From assembly GCA_945903615.1 (NCBI GenBank), contig CAMDOL010000097.1, forward strand, positions 1 through 5,045: a stretch of DNA of 5,045 nucleotides, in the 5' to 3' direction. The stretch is from Rickettsia typhi. Its GTDB lineage: Bacteria > Pseudomonadota > Alphaproteobacteria > Rickettsiales > UBA1997. Both the position numbers and the translations under genes were made by a program. How positions within the stretch are numbered: the first letter of the stretch is position 1; the number at the start of each line of letters is the position of its first letter. The notes under the pieces were generated by a model, which worked only from the letters and a program-made list of their open reading frames with translations, did no database searches and was not told the DNA's origin. Shown here piece after piece: positions 1 through 5,045 of the stretch.

Positions 1-38
1 GATATTTCTGAGGATTTTTTGAGTAGAAATTTCATTAC

Positions 39-72
39 TTTTTGGTGGAATATTTCCATATTTCACCAAAAA
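39..72. repeat. 15-bp inverted repeat (hairpin) downstream of gatA
   Basis: Positions 39-53 pair with 58-72, all Watson-Crick except one G-T wobble (48 with 63), leaving a 4-base loop TTCC at 54-57. The arms are T-rich on the left (TTTTTGGTG) and A-rich on the right (CACCAAAAA). An intrinsic terminator needs the T run after the stem, so this element has the wrong polarity in both directions and no T run follows it on either strand. It lies about 95 bases past the gatA stop codon. It could be a dispersed palindromic element, an mRNA-stabilising structure or a protein-binding site. The pairing is seen directly; any role is unknown. Confidence 0.7.
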
Positions 73-167
73 TAATGGAATTTATGCCAAAAAAGACCAG
101 AAAGATCAATTTTTCTAAAACATTGTTTTAGTTGTTCAGGGGTTCCTTAGGTGATATTGGGATCAAA

Positions 168-1616
168 TTATCTCTTCTCCAAATTCAAAGCGACATCCAA
201 AATAGTCTGTTCATCAAAATGATTGCCAATGATTTGCAATCCAAGTGGCAAGCCATCTTTATCAAAACCAAGCGGAACTGAGATTGCGGGCATTCCCGCT
301 AAACTGGCTGGAATAGTAAAAATATCATTTAAATACATTGTTAACGCATCTTGAGTTTTGGCATTGCTGATTGAAAAAGCAGCGCTTGGGGCAACTGGGG
401 TTAAAATAGCATCAACTTTTTCAAAAGCGTTTTTGAAATCTTGCAAAATTAAACTGCGTACCTGCTGAGCTTTTCTGTAATAAGCATCATAATATCCAGC
501 CGATAATACATAGGTTCCGGTCATAATTCTGGTTTTCACCTCTTCACCAAAACCTTCATTTCTGGTTTTTTCATACATTGCTTCTAGAGATAAATTTTGT
601 TCTGCAGTTCGATGACCATAACGCACCCCATCATATCTAGCAAGGTTGGAAGAGCATTCTGCTGGAGCGATAATATAATAAACTGCTGGCGCATATTTGG
701 TGTGCGGTAGAGAAATTTCAATAATTTCAGCACCGTTTTCGTGCAACAGTTTTGCGCCTTTGTTCCATAAATCTTGAATTTCAACTGGCATTTTATCTGA
801 GCGATATTCACTAGGAATGCCAATTTTTTTGCCTTTAATATCAGCTTTGATTAATGAATCAAAATCAGGAACTGCGCGGTTGATTGAGGTTGAATCTTTT
901 TCATCATAGCCAGAAATTATTTTCAAAAGTGTCGCCGCATCAACTACATCTTTGGCAAAAATTCCTGCTTGATCTAATGAGCTGGCATAGGCAACCATTC
1001 CATATCTGGAGCATCTTCCATAAGTTGGTTTGATACCAACGATTCCGGTAAAACTTGCGGGCTGACGGATTGATCCACCAGTATCTGAACCGGTTGCTGC
1101 CAACGCTAAATTGGCTGAAACCGCAACTGCGGAACCGCCAGAAGATCCTCCCGGAACCAGATTTTCATCACTGTTATTTTTTTTATGATTATTAATCACC
1201 GCACCAAAATGGCTATTTATATTTGCTGAGCCCATCGCAAATTCATCCATATTGGTTTTGCCAATCATTGTCGAGCCTGCATTCCAAAGTTTTTTGGTGA
1301 CGGTTGATTCGTAATCAGGGATAAAATTTTCTAACATTTTGGAAGCAGCGGTAGTGCGAACATTTTTAGTGCAAAATAAATCTTTAATCGCCAATGGAAT
1401 TCCCTCTAGTTCCCGTGCTGAATTTTTGGCGATGTTTTCATCGGCAATTTTAGCCTGAGCTAAAGCCAAATCGAAAGTTTCAGTGATAAAAGCGTTGTAA
1501 TGACGACCCGCAATAGCGTTATCAATATAAGCCTGATTTAGTTCAACAGCTTTAAATTCTTTATTCTTTAAACCCAAAATGGTTTGTTTTAAGGTTAGTT
1601 TGGTTAGAGCTTTCAT
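168..1616 (-). CDS. gatA: Asp-tRNA(Asn)/Glu-tRNA(Gln) amidotransferase subunit A (GatA)
   Basis: GatA is the glutaminase subunit of the cytoplasmic GatCAB complex. It releases ammonia from glutamine, which GatB uses to convert Glu-tRNA(Gln) to Gln-tRNA(Gln) and/or Asp-tRNA(Asn) to Asn-tRNA(Asn). The 482-residue protein is full length for the family and is an amidase-signature enzyme from end to end. The Ser-cisSer-Lys triad is intact: K78 in AIKDL, S158 in PGGSSGGS and S182 in [10 protein letters not shown]. The C-terminal block with [10 protein letters not shown] and [10 protein letters not shown] is also present. Residues about 143-155 before GGSSGGS match the longer loop seen in alphaproteobacterial GatA. 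The start at 1616 gives the usual N-terminus and lies 2 bases after the dsbD stop, so co-transcription and possibly translational coupling are likely. No Shine-Dalgarno sequence precedes it. Neither gatC, often next to gatA, nor gatB is visible; gatB could lie beyond the left edge, though no start of it is recognisable in 1-167. Identification is very secure. Confidence 0.98.
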   Translation of the reverse strand: MKALTKLTLKQTILGLKNKEFKAVELNQAYIDNAIAGRHYNAFITETFDLALAQAKIADENIAKNSARELEGIPLAIKDLFCTKNVRTTAASKMLENFIPDYESTVTKKLWNAGSTMIGKTNMDEFAMGSANINSHFGAVINNHKKNNSDENLVPGGSSGGSAVAVSANLALAATGSDTGGSIRQPASFTGIVGIKPTYGRCSRYGMVAYASSLDQAGIFAKDVVDAATLLKIISGYDEKDSTSINRAVPDFDSLIKADIKGKKIGIPSEYRSDKMPVEIQDLWNKGAKLLHENGAEIIEISLPHTKYAPAVYYIIAPAECSSNLARYDGVRYGHRTAEQNLSLEAMYEKTRNEGFGEEVKTRIMTGTYVLSAGYYDAYYRKAQQVRSLILQDFKNAFEKVDAILTPVAPSAAFSISNAKTQDALTMYLNDIFTIPASLAGMPAISVPLGFDKDGLPLGLQIIGNHFDEQTILDVALNLEKR

Positions 1617-1618
1617 AA

Positions 1619-3475
1619 TTATTTTTTTGATGCAGTTTGGATGGATTTGAGCAAAGCATCTTTGCTCAAAAGTTCAGAAATTAAAACACCTTCTGGAGCT
1701 GATGGTCCAAACACTATATTGAAGGGAATGCCATAACGATTATATTTTCTCATAAAGTTAAAAATCATTTCATCAGGCTTGGTCAAATCGCCACGCATTG
1801 ACACAATGTTTGGATCTTTTAGTTTTTCTTTGACTTCACTAGTGTTTAGAACCAATAATTTATTGGCTTTACAAGTAATGCACCAATCAGCAGTGATATC
1901 GACAATCACGGTTTTTCCTTGTTTAACCAAATCAGCAATTCTTGATTCATCAAATTTTATCCAATTTTCTTGCTGGGTTTTTTCTATCATCTGATCTAAA
2001 GAAATCAAACGATTGGGAATAATAAAAGTGGCAGCAATCAAAGCCACAAATACAATTGCCTCAACAACAAAACTGGTTCTTGATAAATTAATTTTGCTAA
2101 CAATTTTAAAAAATAACAAAATTAAAATTGCTAAAAAACCAGCTGCAATTGCCGCAATAAAACCAATATTATCAATCAAAATATAAACCAGCCAAACTGC
2201 GGTTGCCGCTAAAAATCCTGCCATCAATTGCTTAGCACGAATCATCCAAACGCCTGGTTTGGGCATTAGTTTAACCGCTCCAGGAAAGGCAATTAAAAAC
2301 AAATAAGGCAAGGCTAAACCCAAAGACATTGAACCAAAAATTAAGAAAATTTCTTGGCTATCAGAGCTGAGTGCAAAAGAAATTGCCACACCAACAAATG
2401 GTGCCGAACAAGGAGTTGCAAGCAAAACTGCCAAGATGCCCGAGAAAAAATTAGGAATAAAAATATTTTTCTTTTCTTCTTCTTGAGTAATTTTTTTATT
2501 TAAAATTGATGCGAGCAAACCACCAAAATTAAACTCGAACAAACCAATAAGGTTGGCAAAAAATATCATCAGAACCACCAGCAAGAATAATAGGAAGTGA
2601 GGATTCTGGAATTGAAAACCCCAACCAACCGCATTGCCTATTGATTTTAAAAATACCGCTACACCAGCAAAAACAATAAAAGAGAAGACAATTCCCAGAA
2701 TGGTGAAAAGAAAAGCTAGGCGAATTCGACCTAATTTTGACTGGCTATGATTAATAGCGCTGAGCAATTTGATCGACAAAACTGGCAAAACGCAGGGCAT
2801 AATATTTAGAATTGCACCGCCGATGAAAGCAATAATTAAGGCTTTAATTAAGCTGATTTGTGGTTTTGATTCAGTGGTTTTTTTAATCCACGGCTCTTGT
2901 GCAGCAACATTGGTGATGGTTTTGTCTTCTAGATATTGTTGAATATTTTTTAATGCCTGAGTGTCATTTTGTGCCGCTGGTATTGTTAAGAAAAATTTTT
3001 GTGACACCGGGATACAAATGTCTTTGCACAAACCATAATTTACCTCGATTTGCAAATTAGTTTCCTTTGTAGAATCAACAACCTCAAGCTTCAGTGGAAT
3101 AATTACTTTTTCTTGATAAACAGCATATTCAATGGTTTGAGAACCAATTTGCTCTTTTTCAATATAAGATTTGGGAAAGATTGGATTAACTTTGGCAATG
3201 TCAATATTTGTAGAGTTAGAAAAATTGAAAGATGGGGGAACGCCAAACCCAGATTGATCTGGTGCATAAATTTTCCAACCATTGTCAATTGCAACTTCAA
3301 AGCCGGCAATTAATTTTTGTGCATTTTCTGATTGATAAAAACTGGCGATAATTCTACTTTTTGCTCCGCCATTTTCAGCCGCTTTAAAGCCTGTTTCAGC
3401 CGCAAAACTGTTGTTTGTGCACAGCAAAAAAAAGATTGGCAAAATCAATCTAAAAATAAATTTTCTCACTTGCAT
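1619..3475 (-). CDS. dsbD: DsbD/ScsB-type thiol:disulfide interchange protein
   Basis: This inner-membrane protein carries electrons from cytoplasmic thioredoxin to periplasmic thiol proteins. The 618 residues divide as follows. A signal peptide at 1-25 has basic residues, then ILPIFFLL, with probable cleavage after SFA. A periplasmic DsbD N-terminal-like domain spans about 40-165 and has the cysteine pair C150/C154 (CKDIC). A hydrophobic domain of about eight membrane segments spans 209-486, with the two redox cysteines C228 (MPCVLP) and C356 (ATPCSAP). A C-terminal thioredoxin-like domain spans about 500-615, with W531-C532-I-T-C535 and a likely cis-proline segment [10 protein letters not shown]. 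The six expected redox cysteines are all present. The CxxxC pair, [10 protein letters not shown] and the ending GPSAPEG point to the ScsB-like branch rather than E. coli-type DsbD. The start at 3475 gives a clean signal peptide but has no Shine-Dalgarno. The gene leads the pair with gatA. No dedicated periplasmic partner (ScsC, cytochrome c maturation protein) is in the window. Confidence 0.93.
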   Translation of the reverse strand: MQVRKFIFRLILPIFFLLCTNNSFAAETGFKAAENGGAKSRIIASFYQSENAQKLIAGFEVAIDNGWKIYAPDQSGFGVPPSFNFSNSTNIDIAKVNPIFPKSYIEKEQIGSQTIEYAVYQEKVIIPLKLEVVDSTKETNLQIEVNYGLCKDICIPVSQKFFLTIPAAQNDTQALKNIQQYLEDKTITNVAAQEPWIKKTTESKPQISLIKALIIAFIGGAILNIMPCVLPVLSIKLLSAINHSQSKLGRIRLAFLFTILGIVFSFIVFAGVAVFLKSIGNAVGWGFQFQNPHFLLFLLVVLMIFFANLIGLFEFNFGGLLASILNKKITQEEEKKNIFIPNFFSGILAVLLATPCSAPFVGVAISFALSSDSQEIFLIFGSMSLGLALPYLFLIAFPGAVKLMPKPGVWMIRAKQLMAGFLAATAVWLVYILIDNIGFIAAIAAGFLAILILLFFKIVSKINLSRTSFVVEAIVFVALIAATFIIPNRLISLDQMIEKTQQENWIKFDESRIADLVKQGKTVIVDITADWCITCKANKLLVLNTSEVKEKLKDPNIVSMRGDLTKPDEMIFNFMRKYNRYGIPFNIVFGPSAPEGVLISELLSKDALLKSIQTASKK

Positions 3476-3524
3476 TAAAGGGGATTATCAAATAGTTTAA
3501 AGGCTCTTTTTCAGAAAGAAATTC

Positions 3525-3552
3525 ATTATCTAATCAAATCTAATAAATTCAA
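3525..3552 (-). promoter_or_regulatory. candidate sigma70-type promoter for dsbD-gatA
   Basis: Read on the minus strand, a -35-like TTGAAT (3552-3547) and a -10-like GATAAT (3530-3525) are separated by 16 bases. They match the consensus at 4 of 6 and 5 of 6 positions. Transcription would begin near 3518, giving a leader of about 43 bases before the dsbD ATG at 3475. The location between two divergent genes is right. In AT-rich DNA such matches arise by chance, so confidence is moderate. Confidence 0.4.
3528..3547. repeat. tandem 10-base direct repeat in the divergent promoter region
   Basis: ATCTAATCAA (3528-3537) is followed directly by ATCTAATAAA (3538-3547), matching at 9 of 10 positions with a spacing of about one helical turn. 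It fills the spacer of the candidate dsbD promoter. Each copy also contains TCTAAT, a 5 of 6 match to a plus-strand -10 box, but neither has a recognisable -35 at the right distance. It may be an operator-like site or simple AT-rich sequence. Confidence 0.35.
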
Positions 3553-3560
3553 GAATTCTT

Positions 3561-3770
3561 ATGCAGCCAGTTGAGGTTATTGTCGTGGACAGCAAAAAAA
3601 TTAGTTGCGATGGAAACAAAGGCGCGTCAAATCATCCATTAGTTTATTTGAATATGGGCACAAAAGATAGCGTGGTCTGTCCTTACTGCAGTCGCTATTT
3701 TACAACCAAAAAACCCGTCGATACTTTTTTTGCTAACAATCACCTTAAAACAAATTCTAATCATTCTTAA
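3561..3770 (+). CDS. small zf-CHCC zinc-finger protein (NDUFS6-like)
   Basis: This 69-residue protein matches the zf-CHCC family, which shares its fold and zinc site with the C-terminal part of mitochondrial complex I subunit NDUFS6. The four expected zinc ligands are C16 (ISCDG), H25 (NHPLVYL), C40 and C43 (CPYC), with the family's HPxVYL and VVCPYCSR blocks intact. The last 20 or so residues after FTTKK look poorly conserved. There is no signal peptide or membrane segment, so it should be cytoplasmic. In alphaproteobacteria this protein is commonly stand-alone. A link to complex I is inferred from the mitochondrial relative and is not shown here, since no nuo gene is in the window. The ATG at 3561 follows a 10-base palindrome (AAGAATTCTT) and has no Shine-Dalgarno. 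The gene lies 27 bases before purA, in the same reading frame, and is probably co-transcribed with it. Family assignment is secure; function is not. Confidence 0.88.
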   Translation: MQPVEVIVVDSKKISCDGNKGASNHPLVYLNMGTKDSVVCPYCSRYFTTKKPVDTFFANNHLKTNSNHS

Positions 3771-3797
3771 TTTTTCAAAATCAATACAGCTAAAACT

Positions 3798-5045
3798 ATG
3801 GTAAATACAGCAATAATCGGCTTGCAATGGGGCGATGAAGGGAAGGGTAAAATTGTCGATTTTTTATCAGATAATTTTTCTGCAGTAGTTCGCTTTCAAG
3901 GCGGACACAATGCTGGGCACACCATTAAAGTTGAAGATAAAGTCTACAAATTAAGCTTATTGCCATCAGGAATTATTCGTGGCAAATTTGCGGTGATTGG
4001 TAGTGGCGTGGTTCTTGATCCAAACGCACTTTTCAACGAGATTGAAGCGGTCGCAAAAAACGGCGTGATCGTTGATGAAAATAATTTAGCCATCGCTGAT
4101 AACGCCTGCTTAATTTTATCAATTCACAGAGATCTGGATGAATTTTTAGAAGAGGCTAAAGGCGAGAATAAAATTGGCACCACTTGTCGTGGTATTGGCC
4201 CAGCCTATGAAGATCGAGTTGGCAGAAGAGCAATTCGCATTTGTGATTTGTTTAATGACCAAGTTTTAGAGTCGCGCTTGGAAAACTTATTATCTTATCA
4301 CAATATTTTGCGCCGCGGCATTGGCATTGAAGACATAGACTTTAATGCAATGCTTAGAGAGTTAAAATCATTTCGCGACAAATTAAAAAAATTCAGCCGA
4401 CCAGCTTTTGAGATTGCTAAAACACTCCAAGAAGTTAATGGGCAAATAATGTTTGAAGGTGCCCAAGGCGCACTTTTAGATGTTAGTTTTGGAACATATC
4501 CTTTTGTAACATCAAGCAACACAACGGCTGGCGCAGTTGCAACTGGCAGTTGTTTAGGCGTTGCAGATGTGCACAAAACTTTAGGCATTTTAAAAGCCTA
4601 CACCACCAGAGTTGGCTCAGGCCCTTTTCCAACTGAACTTGAAGATGAGATTGGAAAATTTTTGCGCGTTGAAGGCGGCGAAGTTGGCACAGTAACAGGC
4701 AGAAATAGAAGATGCGGTTGGTTTGATGCGGCTTTGGTGCGTCAATCAATTTTAGTTTCATCGGCTAAAACCGTGGCTTTAACCAAGCTTGATGTTCTGG
4801 ATAAATTGCCAAAAATTAAAATTTGTATCGCCTACGATATTGACGGCAAAATCTATGATTACTTGCCGCTATCAATTGATCTACAAGCTAAAATCAAACC
4901 AATTTATGAAGAAGTTGAGGGCTGGAATTGCAAAACTGCTGGTGCCAAATCTCTGGATAAATTGCCACAAAAAGCCTTGGATTATATCAAAAGAATTGAA
5001 TCGCTTTGTGGAATAAAAGTTGAAATTATTTCCACCGGCGCCAAA
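3798..5045 (+). CDS. purA: adenylosuccinate synthetase (PurA), 3' end cut by the window
   Basis: PurA joins IMP and L-aspartate using GTP to make adenylosuccinate, the committed step to AMP, in the cytoplasm as a homodimer. The frame stays open for 416 codons to the window edge. The family is about 430 residues, and the last visible segment (IEIISTG-like, here VEIISTGAK) corresponds to the E. coli region just before the C-terminal strand, so about 10-15 residues are missing. Visible motifs are QWGDEGKGK with catalytic D13, GGHNAGHT with catalytic H41, the IMP-loop T128/T129 and R131, R143 of the dimer-contact site, Q223 in EGAQG, the aspartate loop T298-R304 (TVTGRNR) and the guanine-recognition TKLD (329-332). 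The second family signature is altered: R140 (codon CGA) stands where Lys is expected, and C130 where Gly is usual. The ATG at 3798 is the only start giving the normal N-terminus, because the zinc-finger gene's TAA stop lies in frame 10 codons upstream. No Shine-Dalgarno is visible. Confidence 0.97.
   Translation, partial: MVNTAIIGLQWGDEGKGKIVDFLSDNFSAVVRFQGGHNAGHTIKVEDKVYKLSLLPSGIIRGKFAVIGSGVVLDPNALFNEIEAVAKNGVIVDENNLAIADNACLILSIHRDLDEFLEEAKGENKIGTTCRGIGPAYEDRVGRRAIRICDLFNDQVLESRLENLLSYHNILRRGIGIEDIDFNAMLRELKSFRDKLKKFSRPAFEIAKTLQEVNGQIMFEGAQGALLDVSFGTYPFVTSSNTTAGAVATGSCLGVADVHKTLGILKAYTTRVGSGPFPTELEDEIGKFLRVEGGEVGTVTGRNRRCGWFDAALVRQSILVSSAKTVALTKLDVLDKLPKIKICIAYDIDGKIYDYLPLSIDLQAKIKPIYEEVEGWNCKTAGAKSLDKLPQKALDYIKRIESLCGIKVEIISTGAK

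Noticed and set aside
39..72. Intrinsic terminator for gatA or a convergent gene
   Set aside because: The T run precedes the stem and the A run follows it on the plus strand, and the same is true on the minus strand. No T run follows the stem in either direction.
89..131. Terminator built from the small hairpin at 115-131 (CTAAAAC, loop ATT, GTTTTAG) or the T6 run read at 94-89 on the minus strand
   Set aside because: The 7-bp stem is AT-rich and followed by A's on the minus strand. The T6 run is preceded only by a 4-bp stem with a wobble. Neither is convincing.
584..823. 79-codon minus-strand open frame inside gatA
   Set aside because: It overlaps conserved gatA coding sequence on the same strand in another frame and resembles no known protein.
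1779..1994. 71-codon plus-strand open frame opposite the thioredoxin domain of dsbD
   Set aside because: It is antisense to strongly conserved coding sequence, with no start signal or recognisable motif.
3050..3313. Overlapping open frames on both strands within the N-terminal domain region of dsbD
   Set aside because: They are out-of-frame shadows of dsbD, whose own frame here encodes the family's cysteine pair and strand pattern.
3410..3475. Lipoprotein signal in the dsbD product, suggested by Cys19 after LL
   Set aside because: The residue before Cys is Leu, which does not fit the lipobox, and a standard SFA cleavage site follows at residue 25.
3500..3560. Plus-strand promoter for the zinc-finger gene and purA
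   Set aside because: TCTAAT at 3529-3534 and 3539-3544 resembles a -10 box, but no acceptable -35 lies 16-18 bases upstream of either.
3639..3827. 62-codon minus-strand open frame across the zinc-finger gene and purA start
   Set aside because: It is antisense to two genes with clear motifs; the Cys/His residues it contains form no known pattern.
4298..4761. Two minus-strand open frames opposite purA
   Set aside because: They lie opposite the conserved EGAQG, TSSNTTAG and TGRNRR coding region and have no independent support.
4789..5016. 75-codon plus-strand open frame in the 3' part of purA
   Set aside because: It is out of frame with purA, which continues through the region with recognisable TKLD and ISTG motifs.

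Overview
The window is an ordinary, AT-rich housekeeping stretch of a bacterial chromosome, most likely from an alphaproteobacterium. Four points support this. GatA has the extra residues typical of alphaproteobacterial GatA just before its GGSSGGS motif (around residues 143-155). A small stand-alone zf-CHCC zinc-finger protein, the bacterial relative of mitochondrial complex I subunit NDUFS6, is present. The disulfide reductase is of the ScsB-like DsbD type. The PurA segments read like alphaproteobacterial PurA, for example GTVTGR followed by RRCGWFDA. The AT-richness would suit a host-associated or streamlined lineage, but the order cannot be resolved from this sequence alone.

Layout: two gene pairs diverge from a short intergenic region at 3476-3560. 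On the minus strand, a 618-residue DsbD/ScsB-type thiol:disulfide transporter (3475 to 1619) is followed after only 2 bases by gatA (1616 to 168), so the two are very probably one transcript. On the plus strand, a 69-residue zinc-finger protein (3561-3770) is followed after 27 bases by purA (3798 onward). purA is cut by the window edge after 416 codons, probably only 10-15 residues short of its end. A plausible sigma70-type promoter for dsbD-gatA lies in the divergent region. I found no convincing plus-strand promoter.

The left end (1-167) has no recognisable gene. It holds a strong 15-bp hairpin at 39-72, arranged the wrong way round for an intrinsic terminator, and two short open frames that touch the window edge.

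The genes do unrelated jobs: GatA in tRNA-dependent amidation, DsbD in periplasmic thiol supply, PurA in AMP synthesis, and the zinc-finger protein possibly in respiratory complex I or an unknown role. There is no mobile element, CRISPR array, RNA gene or defence system here, and I do not see an undescribed system. The points most worth a second look are an Arg in place of the active-site signature Lys of PurA, the unexplained hairpin, and the absence of a Shine-Dalgarno sequence before all four genes.
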